Of a stretch of 64,000 nucleotides of DNA, positions 26,137-34,783 are shown one piece after another. Origin of the DNA: Salibacterium halotolerans. Lineage in GTDB: Bacteria; Bacillota; Bacilli; Bacillales; Marinococcaceae. A program made the position numbers and the translations under genes. The notes beneath the pieces were generated by a model. It searched no databases, was not told the origin of the DNA, and saw only the letters and a list, made by a program, of their open reading frames with translations. The stretch covers positions 1 to 64,000 of the forward strand of contig NZ_FOXD01000005.1 of NCBI RefSeq assembly GCF_900115625.1, written 5' to 3'. Within the stretch, counting starts at the first letter, position 1; each line of letters begins with the position of its first letter.

Positions 26137-26176
26137 CTCCCGCTTATCTGCCTATGATAAGTGGGAGATTTTTTCT
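26137..26176 (+). terminator. Rho-independent terminator after spoIVA
   Basis: A 12-bp stem (26137-26148 with 26156-26167, one G-T pair) followed by ATTTTTTCT. Confidence 0.9.
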
Positions 26177-26242
26177 ATGTCTCATGATTTCTTTCATTAA
26201 AGTTTACATAATAATGTTATTGTAAAGGTAAATCCTGATTCT

Positions 26243-26271
26243 TTGCTTTCCAGCCCCCCTTATGCTAAAAT
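26243..26271 (+). promoter_or_regulatory. Sigma-A promoter of the folE-mtrB-menaquinone operon
   Basis: TTGCTT at 26243-26248, 17-base spacer, TAAAAT at 26266-26271, about 40 bases before folE. The spacer contains CCCCCT (26255-26260), complementary to the AGGGGG of the folE ribosome site, but it would not be in RNA starting here. Confidence 0.7.
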
Positions 26272-26312
26272 TTTTCAAAGGTCATATTAAGTGTAGACAG
26301 GGGGAAAAGCTA

Positions 26313-26882
26313 GTGTCTGACGTTAATCACGATAAAATAGAACAGGCTGTTTATTCCATTCTTGAGGCTGTTGGAGAAGATCCTGACCGCGATGGTCTGC
26401 GTGATACCCCGAAAAGAGTCGCTAGAATGTATGAAGAAGTATTTCAGGGACTTTCGCAGGATCCGTCTGAACATCTTCATACCGTATTCGGCGAAGAACA
26501 TGAAGAACTCGTTCTTGTAAGAGACATTCCCTTTTATTCGATGTGTGAACATCACCTTGTGCCGTTTTACGGGAAAGCGCACGTAGGCTACATACCAAAA
26601 GAAGGACAAGTTACCGGATTGAGCAAACTGGCAAGAACAGTGGAAACAGTAGCGAAAAGGCCGCAGCTTCAGGAGAGGATTACATCAACTGTTGCCGATA
26701 GTATATTACAAACACTGACGCCCCATGGTGTCATCGTCGTAGTGGAAGCTGAGCATATGTGTATGACGATGCGTGGTATCCAAAAACCGGGAACGGAAAC
26801 AGTAACCTCAGCGGTACGGGGTTCCTTTGAACAAGATGAAGCATCGAGAGCGGAAGTACTGACGCTTATTAACCGTTCGTAA
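26313..26882 (+). CDS. folE: GTP cyclohydrolase I
   Basis: First enzyme of tetrahydrofolate synthesis, converting GTP to dihydroneopterin triphosphate. It is MtrA in B. subtilis. The 189 residues contain the zinc ligands Cys78 in MCEHH and the second Cys in EHMCMTMRG, plus the family motifs KAHVGYIP and [13 protein letters not shown] at 26313 is the start (AGGGGGAA upstream). The longer in-frame reading is not supported by family length. It is followed by mtrB as in B. subtilis, but hbs is missing upstream. Confidence 0.95.
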   Translation: MSDVNHDKIEQAVYSILEAVGEDPDRDGLRDTPKRVARMYEEVFQGLSQDPSEHLHTVFGEEHEELVLVRDIPFYSMCEHHLVPFYGKAHVGYIPKEGQVTGLSKLARTVETVAKRPQLQERITSTVADSILQTLTPHGVIVVVEAEHMCMTMRGIQKPGTETVTSAVRGSFEQDEASRAEVLTLINRS

Positions 26883-26898
26883 TAAAGGAGGCTGAGAA

Positions 26899-27114
26899 AT
26901 GTCGTCTGATGATTTTTGTGTCATTAAAGCGGAAGAAGATGGAGTGCATGTCATTGGTTTGACCCGGGGGACTGACACCAGGTTCCATCATTCGGAGAAG
27001 CTGGACCGTGGAGAAGTGATGATCGCTCAGTTCACAGAACATACTTCTGCGGTGAAAGTAAGAGGAAAAGCTGTGATCCAGACGAGTCACGGGGAATTGA
27101 GAACAGAAGAATAG
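26899..27114 (+). CDS. mtrB: trp RNA-binding attenuation protein TRAP
   Basis: Tryptophan-activated 11-mer ring protein that binds repeated GAG/UAG triplets in trp mRNA. The 71 residues align throughout with B. subtilis TRAP, including [16 protein letters not shown] and [12 protein letters not shown]. The RNA-contacting residues correspond to Lys34, Lys53 and Arg55. Its target leader is visible at 36265-36338. Start ATG follows AAAGGAGG. Unlike the bare mtrAB pair, here it is continuous with the hepS-to-hepT run. Confidence 0.97.
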   Translation: MSSDDFCVIKAEEDGVHVIGLTRGTDTRFHHSEKLDRGEVMIAQFTEHTSAVKVRGKAVIQTSHGELRTEE

Positions 27115-27153
27115 CACGGAGGAAATTTTTAATAGAACGGGGGCCCTCCCATT

Positions 27154-27963
27154 ATGAAAGAGCTGTATGAAAATGCAGAAGTGCAGAAAATAGAACAAGA
27201 ATTCAGGCAGCTGACCAGCCATCCATATTTAAACGAATATATTGAGGAAGCCGGTATTGAATACGATTATATATTATTCATGATGGAGCTGCTCTCGGAT
27301 TCCTCTCTTTCTGCCGATACAGAGAGAGAACAGATATTATCGGCTCTTTTAGTGCAGGCAGCCTTTGTTACGCATGAAAAGGTGGAGACCGGCGGGAAGG
27401 ACGCATTTCATGATAAAAAGCCGAGGCAGTTGACCGTTCTGGCGGGGGATTTTTTCAGCAGCCTTTACCACAGTATGCTCGATAGAGAGGTTCATGCTTC
27501 TGTAATACCGGTGTTCAGTGAAGCGATACAAAAGATTAATGAAGAGAAAATGAGTCTTCATTTCCGTGAAAATGAGAGCGAAGATGTACTGCTTTCCCGG
27601 CTCGCTTTAGTCGAAGGATGTTTTTTAAAGAAAATCGGATCGTTCTACAAAAAGCCGGAGACTGGTTCGCTGGCCGAAACTTTTTTTCTGTTAAAACGGC
27701 TCGTTCATGAACGAAAACCGCAGGAAAACTGTTATCTTTCTGCTCCTGCCGGATCCATCCACGCGTTTTTGGAAGGTGGAAGCAGGGAATGGTCCGGAGC
27801 GTGGCCGACGGATAATATTGAACAGTGGCTGACCTTTCATATAAAAAGACTCCAAAAAGAGCTGCACCAAAAACTACATACAACAACCTCCGTTGGGAAC
27901 AAGCTGCTCTATAATGTACTGAAAACATGGTCCCATGATTTTATAAAAGCTGAGATGAAGTAA
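27154..27963 (+). CDS. hepS: Heptaprenyl diphosphate synthase component I
   Basis: Non-catalytic subunit that, with HepT, makes the menaquinone side chain. The 269-residue protein has the HepS signature QLTVLAGDFFSSLYH near 90-104 and an all-helical composition, with no DDxxD motif, as expected. Position after mtrB matches B. subtilis hepS-menH-hepT, except that three further genes lie before hepT here. The ribosome site is weak (AACGGGGGCCC). Confidence 0.9.
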   Translation: MKELYENAEVQKIEQEFRQLTSHPYLNEYIEEAGIEYDYILFMMELLSDSSLSADTEREQILSALLVQAAFVTHEKVETGGKDAFHDKKPRQLTVLAGDFFSSLYHSMLDREVHASVIPVFSEAIQKINEEKMSLHFRENESEDVLLSRLALVEGCFLKKIGSFYKKPETGSLAETFFLLKRLVHERKPQENCYLSAPAGSIHAFLEGGSREWSGAWPTDNIEQWLTFHIKRLQKELHQKLHTTTSVGNKLLYNVLKTWSHDFIKAEMK

Positions 27964-27979
27964 CGGGGGCGTGGATAAT

Positions 27980-28687
27980 ATGAATCGAACAAAAGAAGAA
28001 CGGGTGCATGAAGTATTTGAAAACATACACCGCAATTATGACTTGATGAACTCGGTGATCAGCTTTCGTCTTCATAAGTCGTGGAGACAAAAGACGATGA
28101 AGGCACTGGATGTGGAAAAAGGAGCGGATGTACTGGATCTTTGCTGCGGCACGGCGGAATGGACGATTGATCTTGCCGAAGCCGCCGGACGTTCCGGAAG
28201 CGTGAAAGGTGTCGATTTCAGCGGCAGTATGCTTCGAACCGGTCAGGAAAAAGTGAATCAGAGAGGGCTTCCCCAGGTCGAACTCCTTCAGGCGAATGTG
28301 ATGGATCTGCCGTTTCCGGACGAATCATTTGATTATGTTACGATTGGTTTCGGACTGCGAAACGCTGCTGATTATCCCACGGTGCTTCGTGAAATGCACA
28401 GAGTTCTCAAAAAGGGAGGCCGGGCGGTTTGTCTCGAAACATCGATGCCGGAAAACAGTTGTTTCAAACGGCTTTATTCCATATATTTCAGACACATGAT
28501 GCCTTATCTCGGAAAACTGTTCGCCGGAAATTATGAGGAATATTCCTGGCTTCAGGAATCAACTGCCGCCTTTCCAAACAAAAACCTCCTTACGCTCATG
28601 TTCGCAGAAGCCGGCTTCCGGGAAGTGGACGTGACATCATTTGCGATGGGATCGGCCGCTGCACACTCTGCCTTGAAGAGCAGCTGA
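27980..28687 (+). CDS. menG: Demethylmenaquinone methyltransferase
   Basis: SAM-dependent C-methylation of demethylmenaquinone, the final step in menaquinone formation by either pathway. The 235 residues show the UbiE/MenG features: N-terminal VHEVFENIHRNYDLMN, SAM-binding VLDLCCGTAEWT near 48-59 and FGLRNAADYPTVLREMHRVLK. The ATG at 27980 is 10 bases after GGGGG. An earlier GTG is too close to that site. Confidence 0.94.
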   Translation: MNRTKEERVHEVFENIHRNYDLMNSVISFRLHKSWRQKTMKALDVEKGADVLDLCCGTAEWTIDLAEAAGRSGSVKGVDFSGSMLRTGQEKVNQRGLPQVELLQANVMDLPFPDESFDYVTIGFGLRNAADYPTVLREMHRVLKKGGRAVCLETSMPENSCFKRLYSIYFRHMMPYLGKLFAGNYEEYSWLQESTAAFPNKNLLTLMFAEAGFREVDVTSFAMGSAAAHSALKSS

Positions 28688-28710
28688 AGTATTGGAAAGG
28701 AAGTACATAA

Positions 28711-29571
28711 ATGAAAAAAATAAAAATTATACTTGAAATGATAAAATTCGAACATACGGTGTTTGCCCTTCCGTTTGCCTTTCTCGGCGCAGTACTTGGA
28801 AATTTAATGATGGAAGGAACGTGGCCGTCGGTCATGGAATGGGTATGGATCACTCTTGCGATGTTTGGGGCGAGAAGTGCTGCAATGACAATGAACCGCA
28901 TCATTGATGCCCGTATAGATAAAGAGAATCCCCGTACGGCCGGGCGCGCCATACCCGCAGGACTGATATCCATGAAACAGAGTATACTGTTTACCGTCGT
29001 TTCGCTGCTTGTGTTGTTAACGGCGGCGTTTCAGCTGAACATGCTCTCGGTGTACCTTCTTCCGGTGGCTGTGTTTTTTTTGACGCTTTACTCCTATACA
29101 AAACGTTTTACCTGGCTCTGCCATGTTTTTCTCGGTGCAACGATTGCCATTGCACCGCTTGGGGGCTGGGTCGGTGCAACCGGGACACTTCGCCCGGAAG
29201 CTTTTCTGCTTTTTCTTGCAGTAGCATTCTGGATTGCAGGATTTGATGTCATTTACGCTACACAGGATAAAGAACATGACGAGCAGGAGGGGATTTATTC
29301 GATTCCTTCCCGGTTTGGCATTCCGAAAGCTTTAATGATGGCGAGACTTTTTCACTTCATCAGCTTTATTGCACTCTTGTCCCTGCATTTTCTTTCGCCG
29401 CTTTCCTGGGTGTATCTGGCAGGGGTGCTGATCGCCGGGCTGGTGATGACGTATGAGCATTCCATTGTGAAACCCAATGACTTGTCCAAAGTCGGCGTCG
29501 CTTTTTTTCCAATGAACGGTGTCATCAGTTTTGTTATGCTGTTTTTCACGATTGGGGATATGCTGATATGA
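28711..29571 (+). CDS. mqnP: UbiA-type prenyltransferase, probable MqnP of the futalosine pathway
   Basis: Integral membrane aromatic prenyltransferase of 286 residues with eight or nine predicted helices. The first Asp-rich motif is NRIIDARIDKENPRT near 68-82. The second is DVIYATQDKEHD near 180-191. The family covers UbiA, MenA and MqnP. Sitting directly before ubiX and mqnA and after menG, it most likely prenylates 1,4-dihydroxy-6-naphthoate (inference from context). MenA normally attaches the chain to a different acid and is not found with MqnA. Confidence 0.85.
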   Translation: MKKIKIILEMIKFEHTVFALPFAFLGAVLGNLMMEGTWPSVMEWVWITLAMFGARSAAMTMNRIIDARIDKENPRTAGRAIPAGLISMKQSILFTVVSLLVLLTAAFQLNMLSVYLLPVAVFFLTLYSYTKRFTWLCHVFLGATIAIAPLGGWVGATGTLRPEAFLLFLAVAFWIAGFDVIYATQDKEHDEQEGIYSIPSRFGIPKALMMARLFHFISFIALLSLHFLSPLSWVYLAGVLIAGLVMTYEHSIVKPNDLSKVGVAFFPMNGVISFVMLFFTIGDMLI

Positions 29572-30170
29572 CTGTAAAAACATTCACAGTAGCCATTACC
29601 GGGGCCAGCGGAGCGGTATACGGCATTCGTGTGACAGAAGAGCTGCTCAGGCAGGGGCACCACATTCACTTTTTAGTCAGCGAAGCGGGGTGGCAGGTAT
29701 TCCGCGAAGAGCTTCTGCTTGATACATCAAACAGAGATGAGTGCGTGCGGCAGTTGTTTGCCGATTACCAAAAAAATCAATGGACCATGCACGAACTCCA
29801 GGATTTCAAGGCTCCGATTGCGAGTGGCTCTCATCATACCGATGGAATGGTTGTTTCACCATGTTCTATGGGAACATTGTCTAAAATCGCCAACGGCATT
29901 TCCGGAAATTTAATTGAAAGAGCGGCGGATGTCCAGCTGAAAGAAAAGCGCCCGCTCCTTCTTGTGCCGCGGGAAACTCCGCTGCATGGTATTCATCTTG
30001 AGAATCTTAGCAGAGCGGAGAGAAATGGAGCTCTTATTGTACCGGCCATGCCGGGCTTTTACCATCTTCCCGAAACAAAAGAGGACTTGATCAATTTTGT
30101 CGCCGGCAAGATTCTGGACAGTCTCGGAGTGGATCACGCTTTATTTACGAGATGGGGGCAGAAAAAGTGA
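29568..30170 (+). CDS. ubiX: Flavin prenyltransferase UbiX/Pad1 family
   Basis: Makes prenylated FMN, the cofactor of UbiD-type decarboxylases. The 200 residues open with the FMN-binding ITGASGAVYGIRVTEELL, and have SGSHHTDGMVVSPCSMGTLSKIANGI and the LVPRETPLH loop. It overlaps mqnP by 4 bases (ATGA). In the futalosine pathway a UbiD-like enzyme decarboxylates the prenylated naphthoate. No ubiD homologue lies in the window, so it must be elsewhere. Confidence 0.93.
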   Translation: MTVKTFTVAITGASGAVYGIRVTEELLRQGHHIHFLVSEAGWQVFREELLLDTSNRDECVRQLFADYQKNQWTMHELQDFKAPIASGSHHTDGMVVSPCSMGTLSKIANGISGNLIERAADVQLKEKRPLLLVPRETPLHGIHLENLSRAERNGALIVPAMPGFYHLPETKEDLINFVAGKILDSLGVDHALFTRWGQKK

Positions 30171-31030
30171 GCATTAGAATCGGCGAAATTTCCTATACCA
30201 ATATAATACCCGCTTTTCATTTTCTGAATAAACGGAAACTGGAAAGCCAGGGATGCCTGTTTTATCCCAAGGTACCGGCACAGCTGAATGAAGGCATAAA
30301 AGAAGGGTCCATTGATGCGGCAGGCATTTCTTCGTTTGCCTACGGGGAAAATGCCGGGAATCTGGAACTCCTTCCGGATTTGTCAGTATCTTCCTACGGA
30401 AAAGTAGGGTCCATTCTCTTCTTTTCGAAAAAGAGAATGGAAGAGCTTGAAGGCAGTTCCATTGCTTTGACTTCATCAAGCGCGACATCCGTTCATTTAT
30501 TAAAAGTAATTCTTGCGGAATTTTATGGTCTTAAAAGAATTGATTATCAAACGATGCAGCCTGATTCAGAAACAATGAAAGCAGAACATGATGCCTTTTT
30601 ATTGATAGGGGATGATGCCATCCGTGAATCATGGAATCCGGATCCGTCGCTCTATTGTTATGATCTTGGTGAACTGTGGTATAAACATACCGGACTGCCG
30701 ATGACATACGCCGTCTTTGCAGTGAGAAACGAAGCTTCCGAAAATGAACCGGATATCATCAAAAGTTTGTTTAAAGCTTTTCACTACAGCAAAGCATTGT
30801 CGCTATACAGCTGTTTTGAACAGATGATACGGGATGTGCAGATTGAACACGGCGGAAGCCCCGATTTCTGGGATAATTATTTCCGCGGTCTGCATTATGA
30901 TTTTCGGGAACGGGAAAAACAAGGATTGCTTTATTATTTCAAACTTTTATACAAATACGATTTTTTCAAGACCCCCGTAAACCACATTCAGCTGTGGACA
31001 GCCGGAAACGAGGTGCAATACTTATTTTGA
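30167..31030 (+). CDS. mqnA: Chorismate dehydratase MqnA (menaquinone futalosine pathway)
   Basis: Dehydrates chorismate to 3-enolpyruvylbenzoate, the committed step of the alternative menaquinone route. The 287-residue protein starts with the typical SIRIGEISYTNIIPAFHFL, with SSFAYGEN and IGDDAIRE later. It has the periplasmic-binding-protein-like fold of the family. GTG at 30167 is 8 bases after GGGGG and overlaps the ubiX stop by 4 bases (GTGA). In B. subtilis this slot is empty because it uses MenFDHCEB. Confidence 0.92.
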   Translation: MSIRIGEISYTNIIPAFHFLNKRKLESQGCLFYPKVPAQLNEGIKEGSIDAAGISSFAYGENAGNLELLPDLSVSSYGKVGSILFFSKKRMEELEGSSIALTSSSATSVHLLKVILAEFYGLKRIDYQTMQPDSETMKAEHDAFLLIGDDAIRESWNPDPSLYCYDLGELWYKHTGLPMTYAVFAVRNEASENEPDIIKSLFKAFHYSKALSLYSCFEQMIRDVQIEHGGSPDFWDNYFRGLHYDFREREKQGLLYYFKLLYKYDFFKTPVNHIQLWTAGNEVQYLF

Positions 31031-31041
31031 AGGTGAATATC

Positions 31042-32013
31042 ATGAAGTTGGCCGACCTGTACATGTTTCTCAAACCGGATATCAAAAAAATAGAATCAGA
31101 GCTTGAACGTGCCGTGGAAGCTGATCATCCGGTGCTTCGGGAGGCGTCTTTGCACCTGCTTCATTCAGGAGGCAAACGGATCCGGCCGGTGTTTGTGCTG
31201 CTAAGTGCTAAATTTGGACATTACGAGATCGACCGCGTCAAATATATTGCTGCAGCTCTTGAGCTGATCCACATGGCGTCCCTGGTTCATGATGATGTCA
31301 TTGACGATGCCGATCTGCGCCGCGGCAGTAAAACGATTAAGGCGAGATGGGACAACCGTGTCGCGATGTATACAGGGGACTATATTTTTGCGAAGGCGAT
31401 TGAGAAAGCTTCGTTTTTTGAAAATGAAACGATTCACCGGGTAATCTCCAATGCAATGATGGAGATGTGCCTGGGTGAAATAGAACAGATACGTGATCAA
31501 TATAACTGGGATCAGAATTTCAAAACCTACTTGCGGCGTATTAAGCGCAAGACTGCGCTTTTGATCGCTGTCAGCTGCCAGCTCGGCGCTATCAGTGCAG
31601 GTGCCTCGCGTAAAGATCAAAACCGCCTTTATTATTATGGTTATAATGTTGGTATGTCCTACCAGATAATTGATGATATTCTGGATTTTACGGGAACGGA
31701 AAAAGAATTGGGCAAACCGGCCGGCGGCGATCTGAAGCAGGGAAACGTTACCCTGCCGGCATTGTATGCGATGCATCATGATCCATTCTGCCGGGAAGAA
31801 ATCAACCGGATTATCGGAGCAAATGGAGACGAGCCGGGCGATATTTCTCCCCTTCTCGATATGATCAACCGCTCCGGCGGGATAGAGTATTCTAAAACGT
31901 TGAGCAGGCAGTACTTGGAGAAGGCTTTTCGTTCCCTGGATGAACTTGAGGATATTTCAGCCAAAAAATCGCTTCTGGATATCGCATCCTACATCGGGAG
32001 CCGCAGCAGCTGA
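31042..32013 (+). CDS. hepT: Heptaprenyl diphosphate synthase component II
   Basis: Catalytic polyprenyl synthase subunit. The 323 residues hold the first Asp-rich motif in HDDVIDDADLRRG near 83-95, the second in DDILDFTG near 210-217, plus GGKRIRP near 43-49. The ATG at 31042 has GAAGGTG upstream. Further upstream in-frame codons overlap mqnA. It closes the operon that starts at folE. Confidence 0.94.
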   Translation: MKLADLYMFLKPDIKKIESELERAVEADHPVLREASLHLLHSGGKRIRPVFVLLSAKFGHYEIDRVKYIAAALELIHMASLVHDDVIDDADLRRGSKTIKARWDNRVAMYTGDYIFAKAIEKASFFENETIHRVISNAMMEMCLGEIEQIRDQYNWDQNFKTYLRRIKRKTALLIAVSCQLGAISAGASRKDQNRLYYYGYNVGMSYQIIDDILDFTGTEKELGKPAGGDLKQGNVTLPALYAMHHDPFCREEINRIIGANGDEPGDISPLLDMINRSGGIEYSKTLSRQYLEKAFRSLDELEDISAKKSLLDIASYIGSRSS

Positions 32014-32032
32014 TCCCCTTATGTAACGGAAG

Positions 32033-32061
32033 TTGCTAACGCTTTCAGAGTTTGGTATAAT
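32033..32061 (+). promoter_or_regulatory. Sigma-A promoter of ndk with overlapping cre-like site
   Basis: TTGCTA (32033-32038), 17-base spacer, TATAAT (32056-32061). TGCTAACGCTTTCA at 32034-32047 fits the CcpA cre consensus TGWNANCGNTNWCA at 13 of 14 positions and covers the -35 and spacer, so CcpA binding would block this promoter (inference). Confidence 0.7.
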
Positions 32062-32104
32062 CATACCGGTTAAGCGAACGATTACATAGGAAAGAGGGAT
32101 GAAG

Positions 32105-32548
32105 ATGGAACAGTCGTTTATCATGGTGAAACCCGACGGCGTACAGCGCAACCTTGTCGGAGATATCGTGCAGCGTTTTGAAAACAAGGGTTACACGCTG
32201 GCAGCAGCCAAGTTAATGTCCATCCCGCGGGAAACGGCGGAAAAGCATTACGCGGAATTAAAGGATAAGCCGTTTTTCAACAGTCTGATTTCGTTTATTA
32301 CATCGGGGCCTGTGTTTGCGATGATTTGGGAAGGAGAAAATGTGATTACCGAAGCCCGTAAAATGATGGGGACAACAAATCCGCTTGAGGCTGCCCCCGG
32401 TACCATCCGCGGAGACTATGCCGTTCAGGTCGGCATGAATGTTATTCATGGATCCGATTCCCCTGAAAGTGCAGAACGTGAAATGAACCTGTTTTTCAGC
32501 AAAGACGAGATTCAGTCTTACGAAAAAAATATAACCGACTGGGTGTAA
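32105..32548 (+). CDS. ndk: Nucleoside diphosphate kinase
   Basis: Transfers gamma-phosphate between nucleotides via a phosphohistidine. The 147 residues have [16 protein letters not shown] near 6-21 and active-site His115 in [16 protein letters not shown]. The ATG at 32105 is preferred over the ATG two codons earlier, because GAGG lies 8 bases upstream. It is monocistronic, between its own promoter and terminator. Confidence 0.96.
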   Translation: MEQSFIMVKPDGVQRNLVGDIVQRFENKGYTLAAAKLMSIPRETAEKHYAELKDKPFFNSLISFITSGPVFAMIWEGENVITEARKMMGTTNPLEAAPGTIRGDYAVQVGMNVIHGSDSPESAEREMNLFFSKDEIQSYEKNITDWV

Positions 32549-32561
32549 ATCCCTCCGTAAG

Positions 32562-32592
32562 AACACCTTTCCGAATGGAAGGGTGTTTTTTA
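32562..32592 (+). terminator. Rho-independent terminator after ndk
   Basis: An 11-position stem AACACCTTTCC/GGAAGGGTGTT (32562-32572/32577-32587) with a four-base loop, then T residues. Confidence 0.9.
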
Positions 32593-32687
32593 AAATCCGG
32601 TGTAAGGCTGTTATAAGCGTACTGTTCACCTGCTGTATGTCATGATACAATATCAGCAAGATTCAGAAAGTGAAAGAGGGCACACAC

Positions 32688-33512
32688 ATGAGTGAAAAAG
32701 GTGAAGCTGCAGGAGTTCGTTTCGGGTCAGAGTCCGATTACGTTCGTTTCAAAGAAAACGTGAAAAAAAAGACGGGAATTGATTTATCGCTGTATAAAGA
32801 AGCTCAGATGAAACGGCGTCTGACTTCGTTTTATGAGAAACGCGGATATCAGAGTTTCGAGGATTTTTTCAGCAGAGGAATAAGTAAAGATGAATCTGTA
32901 CTGGAAAAGTTTCTGGAACGGATGACGATAAACGTATCTGAATTTTACCGGAATTCCAAGCGCTGGGATGTGCTGAATAAAGTCATTCTGCCCCGGCTGC
33001 TGCAGCAGTCCTCGCGTTTGAAAATATGGTCGGCCGCCTGTTCGACAGGAGAAGAACCGTATACGATGTCAATTATGCTGAAAGAAAACAGCTCGGTCCG
33101 GAATTACAGCATTACAGCCACTGACATAGACGATGTTATTTTAAAACGGGCAAAAGCAGGGTTGTACACGGAAAGGGCGCTGAAAGAACTTTCCACGCCC
33201 ATCGTTAACCGGTATTTTCATAAAGAGGATACAGGCTTTCGTATCATAGAGGATTTAAAGCAGAACGTAACGTTCCAAAAACACAATCTGCTCGCTGATA
33301 CATATGAAAACGGCTATGACATTATTATATGCCGGAATGTTCTGATATATTTTACCGACGAAGCAAAAAGAGAAATCTACAGGAAATTTAATAAAGCACT
33401 GAAACCAGGCGGTATCCTTTTTGTAGGAAGTACAGAACAGATTTTTAATCCGGAACAGTTCGGATTCGAAACAGAAGATACGTTTTTCTACAAAAAAACA
33501 TCGGACATATGA
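32688..33512 (+). CDS. cheR: Chemotaxis protein methyltransferase CheR
   Basis: Methylates glutamates of chemoreceptors with SAM. The 274-residue protein has the CheR N-terminal helical domain (about 16-85, with LYKEAQMKRRL and FLERMTINVSEFYRN), SAM-binding KIWSAACSTGEEPYT near 112-126, and DIIICRNVLIYF near 208-219. It is slightly longer than B. subtilis CheR (256) at the N-terminus. The position between ndk and the aro genes is conserved. Confidence 0.95.
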   Translation: MSEKGEAAGVRFGSESDYVRFKENVKKKTGIDLSLYKEAQMKRRLTSFYEKRGYQSFEDFFSRGISKDESVLEKFLERMTINVSEFYRNSKRWDVLNKVILPRLLQQSSRLKIWSAACSTGEEPYTMSIMLKENSSVRNYSITATDIDDVILKRAKAGLYTERALKELSTPIVNRYFHKEDTGFRIIEDLKQNVTFQKHNLLADTYENGYDIIICRNVLIYFTDEAKREIYRKFNKALKPGGILFVGSTEQIFNPEQFGFETEDTFFYKKTSDI

Positions 33513-33610
33513 CGAGTGCATATTTCCCGACACAAGCGCCGCTGAATATGTTATCATTTAATGCATAAAAGCACGAAAGAGAGATCATGGAAGAAGGAGT
33601 GGAATACCGC

Positions 33611-34783
33611 ATGAGATATTTGACAGCTGGAGAATCACACGGTCCCCAGTTAACCACAATCGTAGAAGGTGTGCCGGCGGGACTGGAACTTGTGGAAGAA
33701 GATATTAATAAGGAACTGCGGCGCCGTCAGGGTGGTTACGGCCGGGGACGGCGCATGCAGATTGAAAAGGACAAGGTGCAGTTTATGAGCGGCGTCCGTC
33801 ACGGCCGCACGACTGGAGCACCGATTACAATGGTAGTGGAAAACAACGACTACCAGTCTTGGACGGGTATTATGGGAACGGCTCCTTTATCGGAGGAAGA
33901 AGAGCAGAATGTAAAACGCCGGATCAGCCGCCCGAGGCCGGGACATGCCGACTTGAACGGTGCCATTAAATACGGACACCGCGACCTGCGCAATGTGCTT
34001 GAACGTTCCTCGGCCCGCGAAACAACGTCCCGTGTCTGTGCTGGAGCTCTTGCCAAAAAGATTCTGCACGCGCTTGGAATGGACGTCGGCGGCCAGGTGC
34101 TTGAAATCGGAGGCATTGAGGCGGAAAACGTAGAATACGAGAATCTCACGGATCTTAAGGAACGTTCGGAAGCTTCCCCGGTCCGCTGCCTGGACGAGGA
34201 TGCTGAAGAAAAAATGAAACAGGCTATTGATGACGCAAAGGCAAATGGCGATTCCATCGGTGGTGTAGTACAGACCGTAATCAGTGGTGTGCCGGCAGGA
34301 ATGGGGAGCCATGTTCAGTATGACAGAAAGCTTGATTCCAAGATTGCAGGTGCCGTCGTCAGCATTAACGCCTTTAAAGGTGTCGAAGTCGGTATCGGAT
34401 TTGATGCAGCCGGTATGCCCGGCAGCAGAGTGCACGATGAGATAGCCTGGGACGCTGAAACCGGTTATTACCGAAAAACAAACCATCTCGGCGGATTTGA
34501 AGGCGGAATGACCAACGGCATGCCGGTGATTATACAGGGTGTTATGAAGCCGATTCCGACATTATACAAACCTCTTCAGAGTGTAGATATTGAAACGAAG
34601 GAACCATTCAACGCAAGCATTGAAAGGTCAGACAGCTGTGCTGTGCCGGCTGCTTCGGTCGTGATGGAGAATGTAATTTCATTTGAAGTGGCCGCGGCCG
34701 TACTGGATATGTTCGGATCCGACAGAATGGACGCCGTGAAGCAGACGGTCAATACGCATAAAGAATGGGCGAGGGATTTTTAG
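33611..34783 (+). CDS. aroC: Chorismate synthase
   Basis: Last shikimate step, EPSP to chorismate, needing reduced FMN. It is named aroF in B. subtilis. The 390 residues start [14 protein letters not shown], then [50 protein letters not shown], and [14 protein letters not shown]. The ATG at 33611 matches family length. The upstream in-frame ATG adds eight non-conserved residues. It heads aroC-aroB-aroH and the downstream trp operon. Confidence 0.96.
   Translation: MRYLTAGESHGPQLTTIVEGVPAGLELVEEDINKELRRRQGGYGRGRRMQIEKDKVQFMSGVRHGRTTGAPITMVVENNDYQSWTGIMGTAPLSEEEEQNVKRRISRPRPGHADLNGAIKYGHRDLRNVLERSSARETTSRVCAGALAKKILHALGMDVGGQVLEIGGIEAENVEYENLTDLKERSEASPVRCLDEDAEEKMKQAIDDAKANGDSIGGVVQTVISGVPAGMGSHVQYDRKLDSKIAGAVVSINAFKGVEVGIGFDAAGMPGSRVHDEIAWDAETGYYRKTNHLGGFEGGMTNGMPVIIQGVMKPIPTLYKPLQSVDIETKEPFNASIERSDSCAVPAASVVMENVISFEVAAAVLDMFGSDRMDAVKQTVNTHKEWARDF

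Noticed and set aside
26255-26304. folE as a further member of the masked-ribosome-site group (CCCCCT with AGGGGG)
   Set aside because: Only six G/C pairs and no CATA-type box. The pairing arm lies inside an ordinary sigma-A promoter, so chance is likely.
33887-34486. Long antisense frames (up to about 200 codons) opposite aroC, trpB, ypjB and other genes
   Set aside because: They mirror conserved coding sequence, lack ribosome sites and resemble no protein family.
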